A stretch of DNA of 64,000 nt, taken from assembly GCF_015644665.1 (NCBI RefSeq), contig NZ_JADOBQ010000002.1, positions 682,001-746,000 of the forward strand, written 5' to 3'. This stretch comes from Roseobacter sp. MH60115. Lineage in GTDB: Bacteria > Pseudomonadota > Alphaproteobacteria > Rhodobacterales > Rhodobacteraceae. The position numbers and the translations under genes are program-made. The notes beneath the pieces were generated by a model. That model had not been told where the DNA came from. It worked only from the letters and a program-made list of their open reading frames with translations, and searched no databases. Positions 7,543-16,555 of this stretch are shown here, in pieces. Numbering within the stretch: position 1 is the stretch's first letter; each line of letters opens with the position of its first letter.

Positions 7543-8639
7543 GACACCCTCAGCTTTTCATAGACCGAGAGGGCCGAGCACGCGCCGCATTTAGCGCAGC
7601 CCGCCTTAGCGCTTTCGGCGCTCATGCCCGCGCGCAGAATCATGCCCGCAAGCGGCCTGAGGATCCGCGCCATGAAGTCCGCGTCAGGGGCCGGATGACT
7701 TTCCAAGGGCGTGCCGGAGACCGGGACGAAGGGCACCACGAAAGGGTAGACCCCGATCTTGCAAAGCTCTTGTGAAGTCTGAAGGATCGCCCCGGGCGTA
7801 TCGCCCAGCCCGGCGAGGATGTAGGTCGAGACCTGACCGCGCCCAAAGACCTTCACGGCGGCTTCGAAGCTGCTGAAGTATTTTTCAAGGCTTACCTGCG
7901 CCTTGCCTGGCATGATCCGCGCGCGCACCTCCGGTGTGACAGCCTCCAGATGCATGCCAAGGGCGTCGACACCGGCTTCGGCCATGCGGGCGTGCCAGTC
8001 ATCATCCTCGGGCGGTTCGCATTGCGCCTGAAGCGGCAGGTCGACGGCAGCTTTGATGGCCGCTGCACTGTCGGTCATGACGGCAGCACCCCGGTCCTTG
8101 CCTGCGGGCGTTCCGGTGGTCATGACCATATGTTTGACGCCGTCCAGCTCCACCGCTGCCCTGGCGACCTCGGCCAGTTGCGCGGGCGTCTTGTGGGCGA
8201 TCGTGCGCCCCGCCGCGAGCGATTGGCCGATGGAGCAGAACTTGCAGGTTTTCTTGCGGCTCTCATAGCGGATGCAGGTCTGCAGAACGGTGGTGGCCAG
8301 CACGTCCTCGGAATGCAGCGTCGCGATCTTCCAGTAGTCCACACCATCGGCAGTCTTGAGGTCATAGAACCGGGGCCGCGTCGGGAACCGAACCTGTCCC
8401 AGAGACACACCGGATTTGGTCACTTCGGCAAGGCCATCCGCACCCGGCGCCTCCACCAGATAGGGGCTGTCAAAGGCCGGGGCCGTATGTACCGGCACCA
8501 TCACCGTGGTGCCGCCCACCGTGATGGCCTTGTGGTCAGTCGGGCCCGCGCCCCCGCGACGACTTTCCATCCCCGCAGAAGGGTCGACCAGCCGCATGCC
8601 GCGCGTCTGCAGTTCGTTGATCAGGTCAGCTTCAGACAT
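7539..8639 (-). CDS. nitD: Nit1C radical SAM protein (MSMEG_0568 family)
   Basis: This is a 366-aa protein of the MSMEG_0568 radical SAM family. The expected cluster motif is spaced unusually: Cys122, Cys132 and Cys135 form CX9CX2C ([15 protein letters not shown]) instead of CX3CX2C. The C-terminus carries a second Cys group (Cys348, 351, 354; GCAKCGAC) that could hold an auxiliary iron-sulfur cluster. A TIM-barrel-like body with [11 protein letters not shown] follows. The start at 8639 overlaps the nitrilase stop by 8 nt. The reaction is not known; it presumably acts on the same substrate pathway as the nitrilase. Confidence 0.88.
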   Translation of the reverse strand: MSEADLINELQTRGMRLVDPSAGMESRRGGAGPTDHKAITVGGTTVMVPVHTAPAFDSPYLVEAPGADGLAEVTKSGVSLGQVRFPTRPRFYDLKTADGVDYWKIATLHSEDVLATTVLQTCIRYESRKKTCKFCSIGQSLAAGRTIAHKTPAQLAEVARAAVELDGVKHMVMTTGTPAGKDRGAAVMTDSAAAIKAAVDLPLQAQCEPPEDDDWHARMAEAGVDALGMHLEAVTPEVRARIMPGKAQVSLEKYFSSFEAAVKVFGRGQVSTYILAGLGDTPGAILQTSQELCKIGVYPFVVPFVPVSGTPLESHPAPDADFMARILRPLAGMILRAGMSAESAKAGCAKCGACSALSVYEKLRVS

Positions 8640-9624
8640 CTTCGACCTCCGGTTCTGGGGTTCCCAACAGGTCGGCGGGGGTCTCGATCCGGTGCACAGG
8701 CTGCGCGGGGCGTGCGTCATGCACCAGATGCAGCAGTTCGGGGCGGGCGTAGTGGCCCACACTGTCCATCATCCGTTTGCGCTTGGTCACCAGCGCCATG
8801 TCCAGATCAGCGATGAGTAAGCCTTCTCCTTCGGTCAGCGGAGGGACTACGTGGCGACCCTCGGGCGAGATGATGCAGGTCATGCAGCCATCACGGAGCC
8901 CTTTTTGTAGCTTGGGATCAGGCGAGATACTCTCGATCTGTTCGTCGGTCAGCCATCCGGTGGCGTTGACCACAAAGGCCCCGGCTTCCAGCGCGTGGTG
9001 GCGCATGGTGACCTCAATCTGCTCGCCGAAGATCGGGCCGACAAGGCTGCCGGGGAAGTGGCTCACGTGGATCTCTTCGTGCTGCGCCATCAAAGCATAG
9101 CGGGCGAGCGGGTTGTAATGCTCCCAACAGGCCAGCGCGCCAATGCGGCCCAGCCTGGTCTCGACCACCTTCAGCCCGGCACCATCCCCTTGCCCCCAGA
9201 TCATGCGTTCATGATAGGTGGGGGTGATCTTGCGCCGTTTGAGCGCCAGAGACCCATCCGCATCGAAAATGAGCTGCGTGTTAAAGAGGGAGCCGTTGTC
9301 ACGCTCGTTGATCCCCAGAACGATGACCACACCGCGTTTGAGCGCAGCATCGGCCACCGCCTGTGTTTCGGGTGAGGGGACGACCACCGCCTCCTCATAG
9401 AGCCGCAGATGCTCGGGCCCCTGCTGGATCGGGGGCAGGATAAACGAGAAATAGGGGTAGTAGGGCACGAAGGTCTCTGGAAAGACGATCAGGTCGGCGC
9501 CCTTTTCGGCGGCGTCGGCGATGGCGTTCAAAACACGTTCGATGGTGCCAGCGCGGCTTGTCAGATCCGGCGCGATCTGGACGGCGGCGGCGCGCACGAT
9601 CTGGCGGGTCTCGGCATCAGACAT
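8632..9624 (-). CDS. nitC: Nit1 nitrilase
   Basis: This is a 330-aa nitrilase-superfamily branch-1 enzyme that hydrolyses nitriles to acid and ammonia. The catalytic triad is visible: Glu50 in [12 protein letters not shown], Lys132 in [11 protein letters not shown] and Cys166 in [10 protein letters not shown]. The family's DG motif region (WGQGDG) follows the lysine block. The start at 9624 has AGGA about 9 nt upstream; an in-frame ATG at 9669 has no good site. It is the defining gene of the Nit1C cluster, associated in the literature with cyanotrophy in Pseudomonas and others; here the substrate (cyanide or aliphatic nitriles) is inferred. Confidence 0.93.
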   Translation of the reverse strand: MSDAETRQIVRAAAVQIAPDLTSRAGTIERVLNAIADAAEKGADLIVFPETFVPYYPYFSFILPPIQQGPEHLRLYEEAVVVPSPETQAVADAALKRGVVIVLGINERDNGSLFNTQLIFDADGSLALKRRKITPTYHERMIWGQGDGAGLKVVETRLGRIGALACWEHYNPLARYALMAQHEEIHVSHFPGSLVGPIFGEQIEVTMRHHALEAGAFVVNATGWLTDEQIESISPDPKLQKGLRDGCMTCIISPEGRHVVPPLTEGEGLLIADLDMALVTKRKRMMDSVGHYARPELLHLVHDARPAQPVHRIETPADLLGTPEPEVEDV

Positions 9625-9727
9625 GATGGGTGTCCTTTCGGGCGCGGGAGGCGACGCCGTTGCCGCCAAGGTGAGGGATGTGGCTAGGCCGGGGCGACGC
9701 CATTGCGACCCCGGCCCGGCTGGTGGT

Positions 9728-10210
9728 TCAGAGGGTCCAGGTGTCGAGGATCAGTGCGTTGTCGCGCACGTGCAGCAGCTTCAGATCCAGCACGTCCTGC
9801 GGGGCAATCGGCGTGATCCCGGGCAGCAGCGATGGCTCGCCATGGCCCATCAGCATCTGCAGGGCAAAACGGCAGGCATAGACCTTGCCGCCCTCTTTCA
9901 TGAACTTCGTGAGGTTCGCGGCGTAGTTCTGCGCACCGGGGAAGGCTTCATCGCCAAGGGTCGGGAAACCACGCTGCACGCCCAGGGACACGCCTGGGCC
10001 ATAGAGCAGAACGGAGGTTTCAAACCCCTTGCGCTGCAGGCGAATGGCTTGAAGGATGTTGACCAAGCCGATGGAGCCTTCGAAAGCCACCGTGTGGAAG
10101 GTCACCAGAGCCTTCTGGCCTTCTTCCGCCTGAACGTCCTCAAAGACCTTGTCTTCGTAGTTTACAAAAAAATCGCCATCTTTGTGGGCGGGTGTGGTGA
10201 CTTCGGGCAT
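9728..10210 (-). CDS. nitB: Nit1C first-gene protein (MSMEG_0572 family)
   Basis: This is a 160-aa soluble protein starting [21 protein letters not shown], typical of the MSMEG_0572 family found at the head of Nit1C clusters. It resembles DsrE-like proteins: an [21 protein letters not shown] segment and a [13 protein letters not shown] block with a conserved Cys. An AGGAG lies 7 nt before the ATG at 10210. It is the promoter-proximal gene, facing the MocR regulator across a 268-nt control region. Its function is unknown. Confidence 0.85.
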   Translation of the reverse strand: MPEVTTPAHKDGDFFVNYEDKVFEDVQAEEGQKALVTFHTVAFEGSIGLVNILQAIRLQRKGFETSVLLYGPGVSLGVQRGFPTLGDEAFPGAQNYAANLTKFMKEGGKVYACRFALQMLMGHGEPSLLPGITPIAPQDVLDLKLLHVRDNALILDTWTL

Positions 10211-10280
10211 TGCGTTCTCCTGTCGTGCGCATTTGCTGTTGCCTCCAGCTAGGTGCAAAACGCGGGTGCAGGCTATTAGT

Positions 10281-10322
10281 GCATACAATTTTGCGATCAA
10301 TGTAATTGTATTGATTGTATGA
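10281..10322. promoter_or_regulatory. Candidate MocR binding repeats upstream of nitB
   Basis: The word CATACAAT at 10282-10289 is repeated in inverse (ATTGTATG) at 10314-10321. The second copy is part of a 9-bp tandem near-repeat (ATTGTATTG at 10305-10313, ATTGTATGA at 10314-10322). The sites lie 72-112 nt upstream of the nitB start and share their half-site with the palindrome in front of the regulator gene. This fits an activator site for nit transcription; it is inferred from the repeats alone. Confidence 0.5.
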
Positions 10323-10420
10323 CTATGCCTATGGAGTAGGCTCGAACGTTCAAAAATGACCGAATTATGGGCGATTACTGTTCAAAATTGGCACTTCAGC
10401 CTTCCAAATACGTTCCATAA

Positions 10421-10445
10421 ATTGTCTGCATAGTATGCATACAAT
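10421..10445. promoter_or_regulatory. 25-bp palindromic operator upstream of the MocR gene
   Basis: Positions 10421-10445 form a 25-bp palindrome centred on 10433 with 11 of 12 arm pairs matched: ATTGT...TGCATA, one centre base, then TATGCA...ACAAT. It ends 33 nt before the regulator's ATG. Its half-site also occurs near nitB, so it is the best candidate for autoregulation and control of the divergent nit operon. Confidence 0.6.
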
Positions 10446-10478
10446 ATGAGTGTTTATCGTTAGATCTGAGGATATACG

Positions 10479-11840
10479 ATGCAAAACTGGCCCCAGCGAA
10501 TCAAGCAATCCGGTCGACCGCGCTATTTGGCAATCGTGGATTGCATTGCGCAGGACATGAAAGACCGTGTGCTTTTACCCGGGGACCAGCTGCCCCCACA
10601 ACGGCAGCTGGCGGATATCATCGGGGCGAATTTCACAACCGTCTCACGCGGCTATACCGAAGCGATCAAACGCGGTTTGATCGCGTCCCATGTGGGGCGT
10701 GGAACCTTCGTGCTGCCGCAGAAAAGCATCAGCAGCGGCGACGAACGGCGTGCTCTGGCAAACGATCTGACCATGAACGCGCCGCCGGAGCCCACCGACC
10801 CGGAGTTGCTGGAAAGGATGCGGGCAGGTCTGTCTGCGGTATCTGACGATCTGGTCCACCTGCTGCGGTATCAGGATCCGATTGGCGGCAGCGTCGACAA
10901 GGAGGCGGCGTCGATCTGGCTGTCCATGCGCGGGCTGGTCCCCAATCTGGACCGTGTCGCGGTCACGCCCGGTGCGCATGCGACGATGCTGGCCATCCTG
11001 AGCGTGCTGGCGCGACCGGGTGACTGTATCCTGTGCGAAGAGATTACCTATTCCGGTTTCAAGAAGATCTGTGCGCAGCTCGGCTTGAAACTCGTCGGCT
11101 TGCCGATGGACGCATACGGCGTCCTTCCCGATGCGCTGGACGCCGCGATCCAAACCCATTCACCGCGCGCGCTGTACCTCAACCCGACGCTTCACAATCC
11201 GACAACCATGATCGTGCCCCAGAACAGAAGGTTAGAGATTGCCGACGTTATGAAGCGGCATAGACTTCCGCTGATCGAAGATGACGCCTATGGCTTTGTT
11301 TTACCGGATGCGCCTCCGCCCATGGCGGCCAGTGCGCCCGACCTGACGTGGTACATCGGCGGCCTTGCAAAATGCATCGGCGCGGGGCTGCGTCTGGCTT
11401 ATTCGGTCGCCCCCAATGCACGTGCCGGCTTTGCATTGGAAAACGGTATTCGCGCGGCTTCCGTCATGTCGTCACCGGTTTCCATGGCGCTTGCGACCCG
11501 CTGGGTGCTCGACGGGACAGCCGACCAGATCCGGCGCTTCATTCGCAAAGAGACCGAAATCCGTCAGAACATCGCTGCGGAGATCGTCACCGAGGCGGAG
11601 TTTGTTGCCAACCCGCATGCCTTCAACATCTGGCTGCGGCTACCCCAGGGAGTGACATGCGCTTCCCTGATGGCGAATATGTCGAACCATGAAATTGGCA
11701 TTGCCCCCGAAAGCGCTTTTCACACGTCAGCGAGCAAAGATCAGTTTGTGCGCATTTGCCTTGGCGGGCGCATTCCGAGAGAAACGCTGCCACAAACGCT
11801 GTCGCATTTGAACAATCAGATTTGGCAATTGTCGCATTAG
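10479..11840 (+). CDS. MocR-type PLP-dependent GntR regulator
   Basis: This is a 453-aa transcription factor with an N-terminal GntR winged helix (residues about 12-80; LPPQRQLADIIGANFTTVSRGY) fused to a fold-type I aminotransferase-like domain. PLP-site residues are present: Asn240 (TLHNPT), Asp269 and Tyr271 (EDDAYGF), and Lys298 (GGLAKCIGAGLR). It is divergent from nitB and lies next to a strong palindrome, so it most likely controls the Nit1C genes in response to PLP or an amine/amino-acid ligand. Known Nit1C clusters in pseudomonads are instead linked to a sigma-54-type activator, recalled from the literature. Confidence 0.9.
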   Translation: MQNWPQRIKQSGRPRYLAIVDCIAQDMKDRVLLPGDQLPPQRQLADIIGANFTTVSRGYTEAIKRGLIASHVGRGTFVLPQKSISSGDERRALANDLTMNAPPEPTDPELLERMRAGLSAVSDDLVHLLRYQDPIGGSVDKEAASIWLSMRGLVPNLDRVAVTPGAHATMLAILSVLARPGDCILCEEITYSGFKKICAQLGLKLVGLPMDAYGVLPDALDAAIQTHSPRALYLNPTLHNPTTMIVPQNRRLEIADVMKRHRLPLIEDDAYGFVLPDAPPPMAASAPDLTWYIGGLAKCIGAGLRLAYSVAPNARAGFALENGIRAASVMSSPVSMALATRWVLDGTADQIRRFIRKETEIRQNIAAEIVTEAEFVANPHAFNIWLRLPQGVTCASLMANMSNHEIGIAPESAFHTSASKDQFVRICLGGRIPRETLPQTLSHLNNQIWQLSH

Positions 11841-12233
11841 CCGACAATGGCTGTCCGGTCTTGAACGTCATTGCGCGCTCTGTCCAAAGGCAAATAGCGA
11901 CTCTCTGGACGGCGCAAGCCGAATATCCGGACGGACGCGTCACGACCGGTGCGGGTGCACACAAAGTGTGTAGCGACCCAAGTGCGCCTGTCTTCGGGGC
12001 GTTGGGCGGGAAGGTTGTTTGGCGAGGTAGATGCAAATTGATGATGATTGGTCGAGGAACGTCGGGACATCGCTTTCATTGCAAACTTCCGAAAGGGCAG
12101 TCCTTCTTGGACAAGAGCAGAAATCAAACCTACCGATAAAAGAGAAACCATCGTCTGGGCGCGGTGCTGGACAAGAGGCTCGGACGGGTTTCAGTGGCCG
12201 CACATGGCAAGGGTTTCGCAAGATGCGCTCGCC
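11841..12233. other. Non-coding degraded stretch
   Basis: I see no supported gene here. Short frames are open on both strands but none has a recognisable domain, signal peptide or ribosome binding site. The stretch lies between the regulator and a row of pseudogenes and is probably decayed sequence. Confidence 0.5.
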
Positions 12234-13533
12234 TCAGGTATCGCCCGTTCGCGCATGAGCCGGTCCCTTGGAGAAAAGCGCCTCTACGGCATTTGCGGAT
12301 GTAACAGACACGATCTCTTTCGGCGCGCGGCGACGGCCAAGCTGTTCTTCGAGCGACAGGATAAGACGCACGCGCGAAAGGCTTGACCTAGCTTCGCTGG
12401 CGCTGGGCGACGGGAAAACCGTTGCCGGATGCGCGTCCTTGCGGATCCGGGGCTTGGCCCAACCGGCCAGCATTCTTGAGTCCGCATCGGCACCGTCAGC
12501 CAAAAATACGGCAACCGCCAGTTTTCGCCGCTGACTGTGTCGTCTTGCGTGAAGACGTCGTTGGTCAGCGCCGGGTTGTTCAGATAGGCCCGCATCAGTG
12601 TTGGTGTCTGCACCACAATCTCGCCTTGCCCGGTCCCGTGAAGACTGCCGCCATCGGATAGCACCGCGGCACGTTCGCCCCAGAGCCGACCGATCAGGCC
12701 GTCCTGAGGCGCTGCGTCACGGGACGAAGCCCCGCCGACCCAATTCGCGGTCTCCTTACATGTTGACCACATCGGCGCCCCCGCTCCAGTCGATTACCTC
12801 ATGCCAGAGTTTGGCCGATAGCGGTGCCGACCCGATGTGAATTCCTTTGAGGCACGCCTTCGGCTCCGGGCTGGTTCCACGGGTGGCCAGTCGCCAGAAG
12901 GCGGGGACCGAGCTCATGAAATCGATCCGATGCTTGGCAAGGACATGATCGAGGTTGAGCGCCAGCGCTGCACCCAGATGGGCGCCTAGATAGACCGTGC
13001 CCCTCGCGAAAAACGGCGTCAGGCAATTGCTGATCAGATCGTGGCCGAAACGGGTGGGCAGGGTGCTGTGTAAGGCGTCATCGCCGATATGGGCGCGCAG
13101 CGTGTGGGCGACGTCCGTTGGCGTGCTGGTCGCTCCCGAGGTGAAGAGGATCAGCGCGGCATCGTCCAGAGCGGTCGCGCGAAAGGTCCGCGGGCAGGTT
13201 TTGTTCCGAAAGGTCATGCACGGGGACGCCGAAGCACATTTTCTGACCGCCCGTCAGCAGCGCCACGGCGTCTGACAAAGCGATCAGGTGGGCAAACTCC
13301 GCGCGCGTCAGCCTCGGGTTCAGACAGGCCGACGTCGCCCCCACCGACCAGATCGCAAATAGGTCTGCGAAGAAAGCCGGTGAGTTGGAATGCGCAATGG
13401 CCACACAGTCCTTCCGGCGAATGCCTATCCAGAGCAGGATGCCAGCGCGACGGTGGACTTCGGCGTCAAGCTCCGGGCCAGACAGTCGGCTGCCTGTCGC
13501 AAGATCGTGGATTGTACCGGACCAGTTGAACAT
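12234..13533 (-). pseudogene. Frameshifted acyl-CoA ligase with carrier-like C-terminus
   Basis: Three overlapping frames together spell an AMP-dependent acyl-CoA synthetase. The N-terminal part (13533 to about 13190) has [21 protein letters not shown]. After a frameshift the P-loop region reads [14 protein letters not shown], where the expected Lys is lost. A third frame carries [21 protein letters not shown] from the hinge. After another shift the 3' end reads [15 protein letters not shown], similar to helix II of an acyl carrier protein but lacking the usual Asp-Ser. The first ATG directly follows the stop of the upstream TPR remnant, so both once formed an operon. It is not expected to work. 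Confidence 0.75.
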
Positions 13534-15032
13534 TTAAACCTTCATGTCCGCAGTGCGCCTGTCTTGCAAATGAACTTCTATCGCGGTGCCGATGGCAATC
13601 TGATCGAGTTTTTGCAAACCGTCCGCCGCAAGCGCCAACCCCGGCGCAAGGGACAGCGCCGTCTCAAAGGCGAAGCGCGCCTCGCTCAAGTGGTTTGGAC
13701 CGAGCAAGGCAAACCCGCGCCGGGCGTGAACCTTGGGCTGCTGTTGAGCGCCTCTGAGCGCGCTTTGAAAACAGGACAGCGCCTGCGTATATCTCTTGTG
13801 GTACAGATGGACGGTGCCGAGATCGCCCAGAGCCAGTGTCGATACGCTGTCGATGCTCAGGGCCCGTTCAAAGCTGCGGCCGGCCGCGTCATGGGCGTTG
13901 AGGCACATCTGCGCCCAGCCGATTGAGGTGCGCTGTCGGCTGCCCTCTGCGGTCTTTGCTGTCTTTCGTGCGGCACGTGTAAAATCGGCGGTTGCGGCAT
14001 ACTCTGCTCGCCCCAGAGCAATACTGCATTGCGCTGTCAGGATATGGGCGGTGATGTTGCCCGGCGCGAGGGCCGGCAGCGTTGGCGCCACGTCCGTTTG
14101 CAGCGCCCCGAACACCGGACGATCCTCGGGAATGCCGGGACCTGCCGTTCAAAGTATGCAGGGGTCGCGGTACGCCAGATTCACCTTGCCGCCGCGTATC
14201 TCTGCCGGGCGTTTGCGCAGTGCATCCCCCAGATGGCAGTGATCGGAGGGAATGACGACCCGCGTGCCGTCGCCTGCAAGCTCCAGATAGCGGGCCAGCA
14301 TCATGTGGGACATCCGGTACGCCTCCTCGACCACACTGGCAAATCGCATGATTGGTCTGGGTGACATGGCCCATGCGCGAGGCGCGGTATTGCAGGAAGG
14401 TGGCGGACAGAAAGTCAACCAGATCGACATTCACCGCTAGGAAGTCCGGCCTGCTGTGCTCGGCGATCCAGGTGGCCGCGCCTTGCAGGGTCAGCGTGCG
14501 CGCCAGGGTTCGGGCGAGCAGGTCGAGCCGTTCGTCGCTGCCGCTATCGATGGTCCCGGGTTTGTCGAGAAACGGCAGCATCGTCTCGGCGCTGACGTCG
14601 CCGGGATGTAGGCGCAGGTCGGAAAAAACAGTATGCAGGTTGGGATGGGAAACCGTCCGCGGGTCAAAGGGCCATGTCTCAAACGCATCCCCGCTGGCGT
14701 CGACAAAGTTGTTGCTGACCACCAGCAGATTGTCCGCCCCGGTGGCCGGATGGGTGATCGGCCAGACGACCGCGGTGCAGGAGACACCGGCGGCAGCGAC
14801 GTGTTCCCAGACGGGCGGCACAAGTAGATCACGACGCTCCACTCGGCGTGCAACCAATCGGGCCGGACGCCTCCTCGATTAGCGGGGTTACGACCATGCG
14901 GCAAAGCGGCTGTTGGAAACCGCAGCGACTGTCCGGCAAAGAGCTTGCCGATGCCGCCAGCCTCAATCGGGGCTGGGTGATGATAGTGTCCAACTCTACC
15001 TTGGTCAGCAGCCACAAGAGCCGCATTTGCAT
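13534..15032 (-). pseudogene. Frameshifted type I phosphodiesterase/phosphatase with TPR domain
   Basis: The parts of one alkaline-phosphatase-superfamily protein are spread over several frames. The N-terminus (15032 onward) reads RLLWLLTKVELDTI, in place of the family's metal-site motif. The middle has THPATGADNLLVVSN, NLHTVFSDLRLHPGD and FLAVNVDLVDFLSATFLQYRA, then in another frame YRMSHMMLARYLELAG with VVIPSDHCHLGDALRKRP, where the family has SDHGFH. A final frame (14115-13534) has tetratricopeptide repeats such as LGDLGTVHLYHKRYTQALSCF. At least three frameshifts and altered metal ligands show that it is dead. Confidence 0.75.
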
Positions 15033-15114
15033 AGAACAGTTTAATGGGCGAACCCGGTGCGCGAGGATCCCTGGTTCGCCGGCGTGATCGGGGAAAACCC
15101 CTCAGATCCGGGGG

Positions 15115-15715
15115 CTACGCCGCTTGGGCGCCGCGACGACGTCGGAGCGCCAGCAGACCGCCCGCACCGGCCAACAGCAGCGGCACAGGCTTGCAGGGAG
15201 CGGCACGGTGGCGGGATCCTCGCCACCACTCGGGATTTCAGCCGCCGTGTTGGCGTTGGTCTGGAACCCGATGCGCAGCAGGGACAGACTGTCTTCGCAA
15301 CCGCGTTCCAGCTCGGCCCAACCGAAATGTGTGTGCGCGACCCCATCTTCGTCCAAAAGCGATAGGATAAGACCGATAAAACCGGTGTCCCCGACCGTCG
15401 CGAAGGGACCCTGGTCATTGACAAAGGCGCTGGCGAAACGGTGGGCGTCGCCGCCACCATCGGCATCAAGCGCATCACCTTCTTCGAAGAGGAGAGCCAG
15501 ACGAAAACGGTTCAGCTTGCCATCAGTGAGCACGGTCCCCGCCGGGTCGTCGAAATTGCTTTCGGCGAGGCTGGTGATAGCTCCAAAGGCGCCTTTTCCC
15601 CGGTTAACCGCGGTAACGCTATAGTCGTCCACCCCATCCCCGTGAGATCAAAACTGAAGGCACAGTTATCCGCCGTCTCATTGATATCGACGATCCTCAA
15701 ACGGTTGGCATCCAC
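15115..15715 (-). pseudogene. Frameshifted VPLPA-CTERM secreted protein
   Basis: The main frame (15632-15102) encodes a secreted-type protein containing VVDANRL-like strands and SLAESNFDDPAGTVLTDG, then the sorting motif VPLPASL. Directly after it a 2-nt surplus (around 15185) throws the frame off. With it removed the sequence reads PLLLAGAGGLLALRRRRGAQAA and stops at 15115-15117, a perfect exosortase-type tail of hydrophobic helix plus basic end. A second shift lies near 15640 in a G-rich run, and no start or signal peptide is intact upstream. The protein would have been anchored or processed by an exosortase; none is in the window. Confidence 0.7.
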
Positions 15716-16555
15716 GGTCGCGGCGCCAGCTGTTGTGGCCCATGCTCTCGACCGTCAGCTACAGCAAGCCAGTGTTTGGCTAAAGCCTTGTGACCTGCGC
15801 AAAGCATTGTATTTGCATTGTAACGACGGGAGCGACCTCGCGGTTTTGCCACGCTACCGCACCGAACCGGACCAAGAGCCGCGACGTGTGCGCATGCAAG
15901 GCGACGGCTAAGGACAAATCACAGACCCGGAATCGTGGTCCGGAAATGACCGACCATGCCCGGTTCCCATGGCGGCCAGAATGATTTCTGCCTCTTGGAC
16001 CACCAGTTACCGTGGCAAAGGACGAGCAATGAAAACGCCAATCGGCTTTTGCAACAATACTCCCCGCGCTGCCCGGATATGTCGACCAATGGCCAGACCA
16101 ACCTCAGCGCCGTTGCGAGACAGATGAATAAGTGACCCAGAAAGACGTGCCGCCTGAGACGCCAGCCAAGAAATTTGGCCGATGTGTTGCGGCGATCAGT
16201 TGAATGCTTGTCCACGGTGCAGATCTTCGGTTGATCGGGTTTGATGACAGCTGTGCAAGTCATTTCTAACGTCCACCACTCGCCAATATGCGTTGTTCGC
16301 GGTCTGCAGCCAAGCGCGGCATAGCTGACATTGGCCATGGTGGAACGCAGTTATGCTGGCACGATTGACGTGGATTTTGGACCACCTGTGCCTTCGTTCT
16401 CGATTTTGAGCTGAGCGACTTTCCTGAAAACTCTTGTCCGACTGTCTTGTCCAAACCTGCAGGAACGGGCGACTTTCTGGCAGCTGGGACACAGCGTTGC
16501 GATACCCACGATGCTTGGTGGGTCTTGCCTTCAGCTGAACAGGAAGATCGACACA
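15716..16555. other. Long stretch without a supported gene
   Basis: No intact gene is visible. The first part probably held the signal peptide of the VPLPA-CTERM remnant (a TTAGAATVDANR-like reading with stops in front). A short minus-strand frame near 16020-16200 reads like protein (LASQAARLSGSLIHLS) but has no start and no family I recognise. Base composition is less GC-rich than in the flanking core genes. Confidence 0.5.

Noticed and set aside
10211-10478. Sigma-54 promoter for the nit operon
   Set aside because: TGGCAC occurs once (near 10390) but no TTGCA box follows at the right distance, so I do not call a sigma-54 site.
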